From the NCBI GenBank assembly GCA_945956935.1, contig CAMFJD010000001.1, positions 1-64,000 of the forward strand: a DNA stretch of 64,000 nucleotides, written 5' to 3'. This document shows positions 1 through 8,762 of the stretch, piece by piece. Under the pieces are notes generated by a model that saw only the letters and a list, made by a program, of their open reading frames with translations, was not told the origin of the DNA and ran no database searches. Position 1 is the first letter of the stretch. The number at the start of each line of letters is the position of its first letter. The stretch comes from an uncultured Bacillota bacterium. Lineage in GTDB: Bacteria; Bacillota_I; Bacilli_A; Culicoidibacterales; ZOR0006. The translations under genes and the position numbers were made by a program.

Positions 1-17
1 AAGTTGAGGAGTTTTCC

Positions 18-59
18 ACTGAAAAAGCAACTGTTCAATTGAGCAGTTGCTTTTTCAGT
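18..59. terminator. Bidirectional intrinsic terminator at window edge
   Basis: A perfect 16-bp inverted repeat (18-33 and 44-59) with a 10-nt loop. The stem has A-rich and T-rich ends, so it can stop transcription from either side. It probably ends a gene lying left of the window. Confidence 0.85.
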
Positions 60-562
60 TTATGTAATACAAAAAAACTATTAGTCGAATTGAAAGTACT
101 TAGAAGTTGCTTGATTGAATTATAATCTCAATTATCAAGTGCTATATTTTCAGTGGCATAATCATATAATAAGTGTCATTCGATTAAAAGGGGGGAGAGG
201 ATTTTATGGGAAAATGATTCAGTATACTCAGATTTAAATTATTATTTTTAAAAAATTGAGTACGTTTTGTCAAAAAATTGTGAAATTATATCAGTTATCA
301 GTTCAAATGGAAAGTAAGTAAGCATTCGAATAGAGTAAGGAATCAAGTAAATATTTAAAAAATATTACGTTTCAGAAAGATATTGTTGTTTTCACAAAAA
401 GAAAAAATTTTTTTGAATAAATTGACAAAAGATTGATGTGCTAACTTCATTAAGTCCGTGTGAAAAAGGCGAAAAAAAGGGGAAAGACATTGCAATGCTA
501 TGCGCTTTCAGGTAAAATAAAGGAGAACTGATTTTTACACAAAACAAAAGGAGAATAAAACA
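60..562. other. Intergenic region upstream of ptsH
   Basis: About 500 AT-rich bases without a convincing gene. A TTGACA at 422-427 is followed at 17 nt by a weak -10 (CTTCAT, 445-450), which could start a ptsHI transcript with a leader of about 100 nt. A TATAAT at 165-170 has no good -35. The minus-strand reading frame here has no ribosome site or recognisable product. Confidence 0.5.
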
Positions 563-829
563 ATGGCACAAGTTACAATTAAAGTTACAGATCCAAGTGG
601 AATCCACGCACGTCCAGCAACTGTATTAGTAAATGCAGCTGGTCAATATACTGCTGATTTAAAATTAGAGTATAATGGAAACCAAGTAAACTTAAAATCA
701 ATTATGGGAGTTATGTCTTTAGCAGTTCCAACTGGAGCAGACGTAACAATCATCGCTGAAGGTGACGATGCAGAAGCAGCAATCACAGGAATCGCTTCAG
801 TAATGAAAGAACAAGGTTTAGCTGAATAA
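563..829 (+). CDS. ptsH: Phosphocarrier protein HPr
   Basis: Encodes HPr, the 88-residue cytoplasmic phosphocarrier that takes phosphate from Enzyme I on a histidine and passes it to sugar-specific EIIA domains. The sequence shows the active-site motif GIHARPA with His15. It also shows the regulatory Ser46 in LKSIMGVM, the HPr kinase site of Bacillota that makes HPr(Ser-P) a CcpA cofactor. Length and start are standard, and an AAAGGAG ribosome site precedes the ATG. ptsI follows 75 bases downstream in the usual ptsHI order, separated by a hairpin. Function is secure. Confidence 0.98.
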   Translation: MAQVTIKVTDPSGIHARPATVLVNAAGQYTADLKLEYNGNQVNLKSIMGVMSLAVPTGADVTIIAEGDDAEAAITGIASVMKEQGLAE

Positions 830-840
830 TCTTGTACTAG

Positions 841-867
841 GGGGAGGCGTGCCTCCCCTCTTTTTTT
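841..867 (+). terminator. ptsH-ptsI intercistronic hairpin
   Basis: An 8-bp GC-rich stem (841-848 with 851-858) is followed by a run of T. It lies between ptsH and ptsI, so it probably acts as a partial terminator that makes HPr more abundant than Enzyme I. I see no separate strong promoter for ptsI. Confidence 0.8.
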
Positions 868-904
868 AAGAGTAGGAAACGTCAATTTGGAAGGAATGAA
901 TGAC

Positions 905-2623
905 ATGGAATTTAAAGGTATTGGCGCGTCAAGCGGAATTGCAATTGCAAAAGTATACAAATTACAACACCCAGATTTAACGGTAACAAAAACAACTGTT
1001 GAAGATACAACTGCTGAATTAGCACATTTTGAAGCTGCTATTCAAAAAGCAGAGGTAGAATTAAAGAAAATTCGTGAAAATGCATTGGCTTCAATGGGTG
1101 AAGAAAAAGCGGCAATTTTTGATGCTCATATTACAATGTTAAATGATCCAGAATTAATGAATGGAGTACGTTCAAAAGTTCAAACAGAAAATGTAAGTGC
1201 AGCATTCGCATTAAATGAAGTTGCGAATATGTTCATTATGATGTTTGAATCAATGGATAACGAGTATATGCGCGAACGGGCAGCAGATATTAAAGACGTA
1301 ACAACACGTGTTTTAGCGCATTTATTAGGAAAATTCATTCCAGACTTAACATTAATTAACGAACCAGTTGTGATTGTAGCAGAAGATTTAACACCATCTG
1401 ATACAGCACAGTTAAACCGTCAATTCGTAAAAGGATTTGCGACAAATATTGGTGGACGTACATCTCACTCAGCGATTATGGCACGTTCATTAGAAATTCC
1501 AGCGGTTGTTGGACTTTCAAATATTTTAGAATCAGTTGAAGGAAATGAAGCAATCGTTTTAGACGGTACAACTGGTGAGGTAATTGTTGAACCAACTGCA
1601 GAAGTTGTAACAGCATATGAAGCAAAAGCGGAGGCATTTGCAAGACGTAAAGAACAATTACAACTATTAAAAGATGCGGAGTCAGTAACTGCTGATGGAC
1701 ATCACGTTGAATTAGTAGCAAACATTGGGACACCAAATGATGTTGAAGGTGTTATTGCAAATGGTGGAGAAGGTGTAGGACTATATCGTACTGAATTCCT
1801 ATATATGGATTCAGCAACTGCACCAACAGAAGAAGAGCAATTTGCAGCGTATAAACAAGTTATGGAATCAATGGGAGCTGGGAAACCAGTTGTTGTCCGT
1901 ACATTAGATATTGGTGGAGATAAAAAATTACCATATTTACCATTACCACACGAAGAGAATCCATTCTTAGGATACCGTGCAGTACGTATGTGTATCGGTG
2001 ATCATCAAGAAATTTTCCGTACACAATTACGTGCACTATTACGTGCATCTGTATATGGTGATTTAAAAATTATGTTCCCAATGATTACAACAGTCAATGA
2101 GTTCATTGAAGCGAAAAATATGCTCTTAGAAGAAGAAGCAAAATTACGCGCGGCTGGTATTGCAGTAAGTGATAATTATGAAGTCGGAATGATGATGGAA
2201 GTACCAGCAGCAGCAGTTTTAGCACCACAATTTGCTAAAGTATCAGATTTCTTCTCAATCGGAACAAATGACTTAATCGGATACACAATGGCAGCAGATC
2301 GTATGAACGAAAAAGTATCATACTTATACCAACCATATAATCCATCTATTTTAACATTAGTGAAAATGATCATTGATGCATCACATGCTGAAGGAAAATG
2401 GACAGGAATGTGTGGAGAAATGGCTGGTGATTTAACAGCAGTACCATTGCTTGTTGGTTTAGGACTTGATGAGTTCTCGATGAGTGCGACATCTGTTTTA
2501 TCAGTGCGTGAATTAGTACGTAGTTTAAACATGAGCGAAATGAAAGAGATGGCTAATAAAGCATTACAAATGGCAACAGCAGAAGAAGTTGTTGAACTAG
2601 TAGAAGCTACATTAGCAAAATAA
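905..2623 (+). CDS. ptsI: PTS Enzyme I (phosphoenolpyruvate-protein phosphotransferase)
   Basis: Enzyme I autophosphorylates from phosphoenolpyruvate and passes the phosphate to HPr, the first step of PTS sugar uptake. The 572-residue product has the swivelling phosphohistidine domain with GGRTSHSAI (His188), then the PEP-binding barrel ending with the catalytic cysteine motif GMCGEMAGD (Cys503). I chose the ATG at 905 because the protein then begins [16 protein letters not shown], as in other Enzyme I proteins, with GGAAGGA upstream. TTG 887 and ATG 896 are in-frame alternatives. It is probably cotranscribed with ptsH through the hairpin. A terminator follows. Confidence 0.97.
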   Translation: MEFKGIGASSGIAIAKVYKLQHPDLTVTKTTVEDTTAELAHFEAAIQKAEVELKKIRENALASMGEEKAAIFDAHITMLNDPELMNGVRSKVQTENVSAAFALNEVANMFIMMFESMDNEYMRERAADIKDVTTRVLAHLLGKFIPDLTLINEPVVIVAEDLTPSDTAQLNRQFVKGFATNIGGRTSHSAIMARSLEIPAVVGLSNILESVEGNEAIVLDGTTGEVIVEPTAEVVTAYEAKAEAFARRKEQLQLLKDAESVTADGHHVELVANIGTPNDVEGVIANGGEGVGLYRTEFLYMDSATAPTEEEQFAAYKQVMESMGAGKPVVVRTLDIGGDKKLPYLPLPHEENPFLGYRAVRMCIGDHQEIFRTQLRALLRASVYGDLKIMFPMITTVNEFIEAKNMLLEEEAKLRAAGIAVSDNYEVGMMMEVPAAAVLAPQFAKVSDFFSIGTNDLIGYTMAADRMNEKVSYLYQPYNPSILTLVKMIIDASHAEGKWTGMCGEMAGDLTAVPLLVGLGLDEFSMSATSVLSVRELVRSLNMSEMKEMANKALQMATAEEVVELVEATLAK

Positions 2624-2630
2624 TGAAGAG

Positions 2631-2657
2631 AAGCGTGGAGGTATTCACGCTTTTTTT
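2631..2657 (+). terminator. Terminator of ptsHI
   Basis: Inverted repeat AAGCGTG/CACGCTT with an 8-nt loop and a T7 run, directly after the ptsI stop codon. Confidence 0.85.
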
Positions 2658-2664
2658 ATTTTAT

Positions 2665-2692
2665 TTGACTTTTGGAATATAGTGTGTAAAAT
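2665..2692 (+). promoter_or_regulatory. Promoter of msrB
   Basis: TTGACT, 16-nt spacer, TAAAAT: a good sigma-A-type promoter. Because it overlaps the most upstream possible start of the msrB frame (2682), it supports the ATG at 2724. Confidence 0.65.
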
Positions 2693-2723
2693 GAGCATAA
2701 ATAGCATGAAAGGGTGGGTAGAT

Positions 2724-3206
2724 ATGAAAATCAGTGATAGTGAAAAAAGAAAATATATGGGGTTAGAGACAACACGTCCGAGTGAATGTATTGAACAGTT
2801 ATATGCGAAGTATGATATGAAATTTTCAATAACAAAAGATGAATGGAGAGAGAAACTAACGAATGAAGCGTATCATATCTTGTTCGAACAGGGAACAGAA
2901 TTAGCATTTGCAAATGCATACTACGATAATACCGAATCGGGAATATATTATTGTGGTGCTTGTGGCTATCCGTTGTTTGGTAGTGAAGCAAAATACGATT
3001 CGAAAACAGGTTGGCCAAGTTTTTCAGCACCATTAAAACCTCAGGCAGTTGAATATACAATTGACTTTTCAATTTTTCAGCCTCGAACAGGAGTACACTG
3101 TGCACGTTGTGCTGGTCATTTAGGTCACGTATTTGATGATGGACTAGAAAATACAGGATTACGTTACTGCTTAAATAGTGGTGCTTTAATTTTTCATAAA
3201 GAATGA
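2724..3206 (+). CDS. msrB: Peptide-methionine (R)-S-oxide reductase MsrB
   Basis: Repairs oxidised proteins by reducing the R epimer of methionine sulfoxide. The 160-residue protein shows the MsrB fold signature: zinc-binding pairs CGAC (Cys77, Cys80) and CARC (Cys126, Cys129), the block KTGWPSF, GHLGHVFDDG, and the catalytic RYCLNSGAL with Cys149. The first 50 residues are less typical. The ATG at 2724 follows AAAGGGTGG, and the promoter overlaps any earlier start. No msrA is adjacent, but a free-methionine (R)-sulfoxide reductase is encoded 4 kb away. It is a single-gene unit facing a convergent gene. Confidence 0.93.
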   Translation: MKISDSEKRKYMGLETTRPSECIEQLYAKYDMKFSITKDEWREKLTNEAYHILFEQGTELAFANAYYDNTESGIYYCGACGYPLFGSEAKYDSKTGWPSFSAPLKPQAVEYTIDFSIFQPRTGVHCARCAGHLGHVFDDGLENTGLRYCLNSGALIFHKE

Positions 3207-3271
3207 GTATAAAAAACACACCCAAATAGATGTGGAATGCATGATGCGAGACATAAAGTAAAGGGTGTGTT

Positions 3272-4105
3272 TTATTGTGTTATTTTTTGTAAGGTATAGA
3301 TAGTAATACTTGGAGCATTGAAGAGACGAATTGGTAAATCAGATTGATTTCCGAGACCTTGTGACACATATAAGGCGGGTGAACCTGATTGACTCACTGG
3401 ATATTTTTGTCCTTGTGCAGGAGCGAGTAAGTTGCGAAGACCTGGGAGGTTAATTTGCCCAGCAAGTGAGTGGCCTGAAAATTGAGCCTGTACGGCAGGA
3501 GTTGTTTTCGTCATATCAAATGTATCAGGGAAGTGATTGATGACGAGGTTGAAAGCTTCAGGATTTAGCTGTGCAAGTGTTGCCTGCATAGTAGCTGGGT
3601 CTGTTTGTGGATCAAAAGCAGCGATATTTATATTTTCAAGATTCTGATAATACAAAGTATGAATTTTGTTAGGTGCTAAATAAATAAATCCGGCTTGTTC
3701 AAATAGACGAATAACCGTCTCCTTATTGGCTAAATCCTGATCACCAAGGACAAAAAATTTACCGGCTGGTGCATTAAGTGAAGTAAGTGTTTGAACAAAT
3801 ATTTCTTGATTTAATTCTGAAAATTTTGTCATATCAATGACATCACCAACGAAGAAAATCATGGTTGGTTCTTGTTCATTGAGTTTAGCCATTGTTCCTT
3901 GAAACTGCTCCATTGTGTAGTTGTTTGTGAGTAGTATATCACTAAATACGGCCAGTTTACTAAAGTGAAAACTTTGTGGTATTTTGTTATTAGCAATGGT
4001 TACTTCATTTATATGAAATGATTTTGTACCGATTAAAAATCCATAGCTGAATAATGCCGTAACAAAAAGTAATGTTGAAAAGATAACTAAAAATAAACGT
4101 TTCAT
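3272..4105 (-). CDS. Membrane-anchored metallophosphoesterase-like protein, probably catalytically degenerate
   Basis: A 277-residue protein with an N-terminal hydrophobic anchor (about residues 3-24) and an outward-facing domain of the YkuE-like calcineurin metallophosphoesterase type. Five family motifs can be located. Three have lost metal ligands: D-x-H is FSDIL (no His), GNHD is GDQD (121-124), and GHTHGGQ is GHSLAGQ (211-217). GDVID (87-91) and NHFPD (190-194) are retained. The domain is recognisable but the dinuclear site looks broken, so phosphatase activity is doubtful. The start follows GAGGAGA; a TTG two codons earlier is possible. It converges on msrB. Role unknown. Confidence 0.75.
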   Translation of the reverse strand: MKRLFLVIFSTLLFVTALFSYGFLIGTKSFHINEVTIANNKIPQSFHFSKLAVFSDILLTNNYTMEQFQGTMAKLNEQEPTMIFFVGDVIDMTKFSELNQEIFVQTLTSLNAPAGKFFVLGDQDLANKETVIRLFEQAGFIYLAPNKIHTLYYQNLENINIAAFDPQTDPATMQATLAQLNPEAFNLVINHFPDTFDMTKTTPAVQAQFSGHSLAGQINLPGLRNLLAPAQGQKYPVSQSGSPALYVSQGLGNQSDLPIRLFNAPSITIYTLQKITQ

Positions 4106-4819
4106 ATACAATCTCCTCAGTATTTTCCAGTAGTAGTATGTGAAAAATTTTCACAAGTCTTGCTATTCATTATACCATTAAAAACGACATTTGCATGCAA
4201 AACAAGCAAAAAATAAGGTTAAATATAACAAATGACCATACAAGGGGATTGTTTAGATTGCTACTTATTACAAGATAAATACAAAGAATTTAATCAATAG
4301 TTGAATATACACATAATAATAGTTTTAAATAATGAAGTGAAAACAACTATCTTTCATGAAAAATAGCAAAGTTACTAACTAGAATAAATAAAAAATGTAA
4401 GTATAGGAGCCTCCTGACATTCGTGCTAAGAAGAGATAGAAAAAGTACAACATAACATGAACTAAACAGCTAAAAGCTAATTTTTACATTCAAGAGCACT
4501 TATTTTTTATTCATTTATACCTTAAGTTATTATATATGATAGCAAACATAATCATTGACAACTTGCTGTATTTGTTCAAAGAGTGATAGCCAAGAGCATT
4601 TTTCATTCATGTGAGTAAAAAAATATGATGTTGGAATTGACACAGTATTCTTCCATAGAGCTATTTCAAATATTATTCATGGTAGCTTCTATTTTGACAT
4701 TCGTTCATCACGTTACTCCAAACAGCTATTTTTGCTACACACAAAAAACCTATAAGATGGTTTTTTCATTTATACAACTTATAGGTTTAGATAGATAATC
4801 TTCTTATGTAGATAACTCG
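4106..4819. other. Gene-poor 0.7-kb intergenic stretch
   Basis: Very AT-rich, with no intact gene. The only recognisable content is a decayed transposase fragment (4495-4670, minus strand) and an imperfect inverted repeat around 4746-4789 that may terminate the EF-G-like gene to its right. I see nothing supportable in 4106-4490. Confidence 0.6.
4495..4670 (-). pseudogene. Relic of an IS3-family transposase (orfB C-terminus)
   Basis: The minus strand, read with frame changes, gives SYFFTHMNEK, then LFEQIQQVVNDYV, then in another frame YNNLRYK. This resembles the end of IS3-family DDE transposases, where SFFGHMK, a helix ending DYIDYYN and RYQW follow in that order. Several stop codons and at least one frameshift interrupt it, and no terminal inverted repeats are evident. 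It is an old, inactive remnant. The match rests on motif order only. Confidence 0.5.
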
Positions 4820-6799
4820 CTATACGTGTGTATTTGTAATAATATTTAGACTTAATGCTTCTGGGACTTTAGCATAATGATTAAACATCATAGAAAAGAA
4901 TCCTTGACCTTGAGTCATCGCTTTTAATTCGATGGCATATTCGAGTAATTCAGCGTATGGGATTTGAGTAGTAATCTTTTGTTTTCCTTGTTTATGAACA
5001 TCCATACCAAGAATACGGCCGCGTTTTTTCGTTACATCACCGATAATATCACCAGTAAACTGATCAGGAACGAAAATAATCACATCCATCACTGGTTCAA
5101 GCAGGACAGGTTTTGCTTTCGAAACTCCGTCCTTAAAGGCAATCTGAGCAGCAGCTTTAAAAGCCATTTCTGAAGAATCAACATCATGATATGAGCCATC
5201 AAGGAGTACAGCTTTTAAATTTGTAACTGGAAATCCTGCAAGGACTCCCTTTTGCAAGGCTTCCCGCAAGCCTTTTTCAACGGCAGGAATATAATTTTTT
5301 GGTACACTACCACCAACAATTTCTTCACTAAATTCGAATTCAGATTCTACTGGTGAAAAGCGAATTTTCACATCACCATATTGTCCATGCCCACCACTTT
5401 GTTTTTTATGCTTTCCTTGAACTTCAACCATTGTTGTAATTGCTTCACGATAGGCAACTTTAATAGCAACTCGTGTGATAGCAATCCCAAATTTATCTTT
5501 GAGTTTTTGAACGATACACTCGTAATGAAGGTCACCTTGTAAACCAAGTATTAGCTGATGTGTTTCATTATTACGTGTGATAGTAATACTTGGATCCTCT
5601 TCGCAAAGTTTTTGTAATGCAAGTGATAATTTTTCATCATCATTTTGTTTTGCTGGTTCTATAGCAACAAAGTATTGTGGATTTGGCCATGTAATTGTTG
5701 GATAGGGTTCTGAGTGCTCAGATGTACTAAAAGAATCATTAGTATTGAGTATTTGTGATTTGACAACAACGACAATATCACCTGCGTAGGCATATTGTTG
5801 TTCGACCAACTCATTTCGATTATATGTATAGAATTTACTGATTTTCTCACTTAATTTAGTATCACTATTATAAATAAAGGTATCTTTTGACAGTTTACCT
5901 GAACGGATATGTAGAAAGGAAAGTTTACCGATAAAACGATCGACAATTGTTTTAAAAATAAATCCACTACAAGTATTAGTGTTTTGAATAAGTTTTGTAT
6001 CTAGTGGTGATGGTAAATAGTCCCAAATCATATTTAGGAGTGTACGAACACCAATGTTATGTAATGTTGAACCGCAAAGAACAGGGATGAGTGAGCCATC
6101 GATTACTCCGGTACGTAGTCCTGCATGAACTTGTTCATCCGAAAGTGATTCACCATTTAAAAAGAGTTCAAGAAGAAGTTCGTCGGTTTCAGCAACGGAC
6201 TCTAATAACATCTCGCGTAATGGAGCAACAGCAGCTTCGTACTGGCTTGGAATAACTTGCTCATGGCAAATTTGTGATTGAGCGTCAAATTCACTTGCGG
6301 TCATTTTGGCAATATTGATGTAACCAGTAAATGTTGGGTCTGTCATTGGAAGATGAAAAGGAACAATTCGTTTTCCATATTGGGCACGTAATGATTCGAG
6401 TAATCCATGAAAATCAGCTTGTGGATCATCAATTTTATTGATAAAAATGAAACGTGGGAATTGTTGTTCCTCACTTAACTCAAGTGCTTTATGTGTTCCA
6501 AGTTGAAGTTTACTTGTAGCATCGACAACAATAATGGCACTATCGACTGCTGCAAAGGCAGATTTTGTTTCGCTGTAAAAATCGCTTGAACCTGGAGTAT
6601 CAATAAAATTATATTTATGATCGTGCCAAGGAATACTGAAAAGTTCTAAACTAGTACTTGGAACTTGTTCTTTAGGGATTACCAATGTTGAATCCAAATG
6701 AGCAGTAAAATTAAATGCTTCTTTTAAATAAGACTTTCCAAATCCGCTTTGACCAAGTAATATGACATTACGGATTTTATCACTTTCATAACTAAACAT
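4820..6799 (-). CDS. Elongation factor G-like GTPase paralogue
   Basis: A 659-residue translational GTPase of the EF-G family, not the housekeeping fusA. The GTPase domain has P-loop GQSGFGKS (16-23), DTPG (67-70) and NKID (121-124). The switch I region, normally carrying RGITI, is unrecognisable (about residues 40-58). EF-G domains II-V follow, including GGHGQYGDV and a C-terminal domain with PVMDV and RRGRI-like KKRGRILGMD. It resembles the EF-G-like proteins found beside true EF-G in many Bacillota, whose role is poorly defined. The start follows GGAGTGATTTTC. A cre-like palindrome lies 17 bases upstream of the start, suggesting CcpA repression. It is divergent from the fRMsr gene. Confidence 0.85.
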   Translation of the reverse strand: MFSYESDKIRNVILLGQSGFGKSYLKEAFNFTAHLDSTLVIPKEQVPSTSLELFSIPWHDHKYNFIDTPGSSDFYSETKSAFAAVDSAIIVVDATSKLQLGTHKALELSEEQQFPRFIFINKIDDPQADFHGLLESLRAQYGKRIVPFHLPMTDPTFTGYINIAKMTASEFDAQSQICHEQVIPSQYEAAVAPLREMLLESVAETDELLLELFLNGESLSDEQVHAGLRTGVIDGSLIPVLCGSTLHNIGVRTLLNMIWDYLPSPLDTKLIQNTNTCSGFIFKTIVDRFIGKLSFLHIRSGKLSKDTFIYNSDTKLSEKISKFYTYNRNELVEQQYAYAGDIVVVVKSQILNTNDSFSTSEHSEPYPTITWPNPQYFVAIEPAKQNDDEKLSLALQKLCEEDPSITITRNNETHQLILGLQGDLHYECIVQKLKDKFGIAITRVAIKVAYREAITTMVEVQGKHKKQSGGHGQYGDVKIRFSPVESEFEFSEEIVGGSVPKNYIPAVEKGLREALQKGVLAGFPVTNLKAVLLDGSYHDVDSSEMAFKAAAQIAFKDGVSKAKPVLLEPVMDVIIFVPDQFTGDIIGDVTKKRGRILGMDVHKQGKQKITTQIPYAELLEYAIELKAMTQGQGFFSMMFNHYAKVPEALSLNIITNTHV

Positions 6800-6815
6800 G
6801 AAAATCACTCCTTTT

Positions 6816-6829
6816 TGTTAGCGCTATCA
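6816..6829. promoter_or_regulatory. Putative cre site (CcpA operator)
   Basis: TGTTAGCGCTATCA fits the degenerate cre consensus TGWNANCGNTNWCA at every position and is strongly palindromic. It sits between the ribosome site of the EF-G-like gene and its upstream region, a repressing position. HPr with Ser46 is encoded in the same window. Inference only. Confidence 0.55.
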
Positions 6830-6942
6830 TCGGAAACGAAAAAAAATCAAAATCCATTGATTAACGTACTTTTAATATATACCTATATGATAGGAAAAGG
6901 CAATTGTTTTCCACAAATTCAACTATTTTTAAGGAAGTTTTA

Positions 6943-6951
6943 TGTTATAAT
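6943..6951 (+). promoter_or_regulatory. Extended -10 promoter of the fRMsr gene
   Basis: TGTTATAAT is an extended -10 element (TG-N-TATAAT) 25 bases upstream of the fRMsr start codon. No strong -35 is visible, which is common with an extended -10. Confidence 0.5.
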
Positions 6952-6975
6952 AAACCTGAAAAGGAGTGGTGTTGA

Positions 6976-7476
6976 ATGTTTCAAGGAATAGATAAACAGT
7001 TATCACAAACGAAGCGCTACGAACAAGCGTTACTTATGATTGAAGGGACACTAATGGGGGAGCCGAATTTTATTGCAAGACTAGCGAATATTAGTTCAGT
7101 GTTAGCTGTTGTGATGGATGAAATCAATTGGATTGGATTTTATTTAAGTGATGAAAAACAAACACAATTATTATTAGGACCATTTCAAGGGTTGCCTGCT
7201 TGTACAAGAATCGCCTTTGGCAAAGGTGTTTGTGGAAAAGCTGCACAGACAAGACAAACACAACGAATTGCAGATGTTCACCAATTTGAAGGGCATATTG
7301 CTTGTGATGCCAATAGTCAATCAGAATTAGTCGTGCCAATTATTGTTCATGATCGTGTTATTGGTGTTCTCGATGTTGATGCACCAGTTCCGAATCGTTT
7401 TCAAAAAGAAGATCAAGTGTTTATTGAAGCTGTTTGTCAAAAATTGAGTGTATATTTAATGAAAGAACTTGATTAA
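6976..7476 (+). CDS. Free methionine (R)-sulfoxide reductase, GAF domain (MsrC/fRMsr)
   Basis: A 166-residue single GAF-domain protein that reduces free methionine-(R)-sulfoxide with thioredoxin. It carries the family signature NWIGFYL, then the three conserved cysteines: Cys76 (PACTRI), Cys86 (GKGVCG) and Cys110 (GHIACD). Their spacing matches characterised fRMsr enzymes. The C-terminal half has SELVVPI and GVLDVD typical of GAF folds. The start follows AAAGGAGTGG. The next gene begins 15 bases after the stop, so the two probably form an operon. Together with MsrB this covers the R-epimer in free and protein-bound form. Confidence 0.93.
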   Translation: MFQGIDKQLSQTKRYEQALLMIEGTLMGEPNFIARLANISSVLAVVMDEINWIGFYLSDEKQTQLLLGPFQGLPACTRIAFGKGVCGKAAQTRQTQRIADVHQFEGHIACDANSQSELVVPIIVHDRVIGVLDVDAPVPNRFQKEDQVFIEAVCQKLSVYLMKELD

Positions 7477-7491
7477 ACAAAGGAGATAGTT

Positions 7492-8238
7492 ATGAGTGAT
7501 GTAAGAAAACAGATGGAAGAATTGCGTGAAGCAGTATATGAAAACTTACAGCAGTTTGTCCAACGACAACAAATTGCACAATATTTTGTTGAAATTTATA
7601 TGGGAGATGTTTTTGCTGCAGAATTATCAAATGATGCAGATGTACAGCGTGCAGTACATACATATGTTGAACAGTTATTTGGTGAATATTTAGTGTTTAC
7701 ACCAGATGTAGCAACACTATTTGATACATATGCACAAGCAGGACTTATTTTATTTGATGAGTATGAGGGAAATTATATTCATATGCCGACAGTCAAGGCA
7801 GCACAGATGATTGAAAAACTTGAACAACTACCTGCAGTTGATTTAGAAATGCGCGCATTGCAAGCGGTGACTGCATTTGAATCATTTACAAAAGAACAAC
7901 AAGTAATTGATGTGAAAAATCTTGCTGAACAAGTGAAAAAAGATACGTATGCATACTTATACTTAACACTATTATATTTAGAGGCGACAACACAGGCCAC
8001 ACTACAACAAATGATTTACTTACAACATTATACACAGCATATTGAGGTGCTCTATTTTACGCAAGAAGCACAAGATGCAATTTTATCTTATTTATCAGAG
8101 CAAGGATATCTTGTTGTTGAAGAACAAGCGCTTGAAATGACAGAAAAAACAGCTGCTTTATTTGGAAAAATTGAACAGATAATTGATGCTGAGCAAATAT
8201 TATTATTTGATCAGCAAGTGGCATTATTTCAAAAATAG
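7492..8238 (+). CDS. Hypothetical protein, unrecognised family
   Basis: A 248-residue cytoplasmic protein I do not recognise. It has no signal peptide, membrane segment or nucleotide-binding motif. It is acidic, rich in Gln, Glu, Tyr and Leu, and appears mostly alpha-helical with several heptad-like stretches (for example residues 1-30 and 205-235). Reading frame and composition match neighbouring genes, and an AAAGGAG ribosome site lies upstream. It follows the fRMsr gene by 15 bases and is probably cotranscribed, but that gives no clear clue to function. Confidence 0.8.
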   Translation: MSDVRKQMEELREAVYENLQQFVQRQQIAQYFVEIYMGDVFAAELSNDADVQRAVHTYVEQLFGEYLVFTPDVATLFDTYAQAGLILFDEYEGNYIHMPTVKAAQMIEKLEQLPAVDLEMRALQAVTAFESFTKEQQVIDVKNLAEQVKKDTYAYLYLTLLYLEATTQATLQQMIYLQHYTQHIEVLYFTQEAQDAILSYLSEQGYLVVEEQALEMTEKTAALFGKIEQIIDAEQILLFDQQVALFQK

Positions 8239-8576
8239 AAAGAATTATACCTTTATTCTTATAGGTATGCTATTAGAGGTAGATGCATAATTGAATATTC
8301 TACTTACTGTGAAATCTATTACTGGTCACATATATTACAATCTATTCAAAACTTGAAATCAATGACATAAAAACGAGATTATAAATGATAACTTTTGACA
8401 ATTATTACCATTGAAATCATATATAATTCGTTGGTTTTTCAGATTTTCTAAAGTGTGATTCCAAAATCGGAAAAATTGAAAATGTTGTAATATAGGTGTG
8501 TACACTTTGCAAAATCAGACTGTTATTTTAGTTAGTATGGTAATGAGTTCGATAGTTATCAAAGAAAAATCACAAA
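8239..8576. other. Non-coding stretch with an orphan promoter-like sequence
   Basis: No gene is visible. TTGACA at 8395-8400 is followed at 17 nt by CATATA (8418-8423), with an overlapping TATAAT at 8422-8427. The strong terminator at 8577-8651 lies about 150 nt downstream, so a short non-coding RNA of roughly 200 nt is possible but unproven. Confidence 0.4.
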
Positions 8577-8651
8577 AAAAAAGAGCAAATCTGCAGTGCA
8601 TCCCATTATTTGGATATAAATAATGGATTGCACTGTAGGTTGCTCTTTTTT
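8577..8651. terminator. Large nested bidirectional terminator
   Basis: Three coaxial inverted repeats share one axis: AAAAAAGAGCAA/TTGCTCTTTTTT (outer), CAGTGCA/TGCACTG (middle) and CCATTATTT/AAATAATGG (inner). The structure ends in T6 on + and T9 on -, between a + gene and the - strand rpsD. Confidence 0.8.
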
Positions 8652-8712
8652 ATCTTGTCAATGTAACAAATAGTGTGTGTAGTGTCTTGTTAGCAAAGAC
8701 GAAGACTCTGAA

Positions 8713-8740
8713 AGAAAAAAGCTCCAAAGGAGGAGCTTTT
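8713..8740 (-). terminator. Terminator of rpsD
   Basis: AAAAGCTCC/GGAGCTTTT stem immediately downstream of rpsD, followed on the minus strand by a T-rich run. Confidence 0.85.
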
Positions 8741-8762
8741 CACGAGGAGCAACCGCTAAAGA

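Noticed and set aside
484-515. cre-like sequence (TGAAAGCGCATAGCA, minus strand) upstream of ptsH
   Set aside because: It matches only the left half of the cre consensus and is one base too long; not supportable as a CcpA site.
643-960. Long minus-strand frames opposite ptsH, ptsI, msrB, polA, thrS and other genes
   Set aside because: They are shadows of well-supported genes: no ribosome sites, odd composition and no recognisable domains.
2682-2723. N-terminal extension of msrB
   Set aside because: The upstream codons overlap the promoter -10 and follow no ribosome site.
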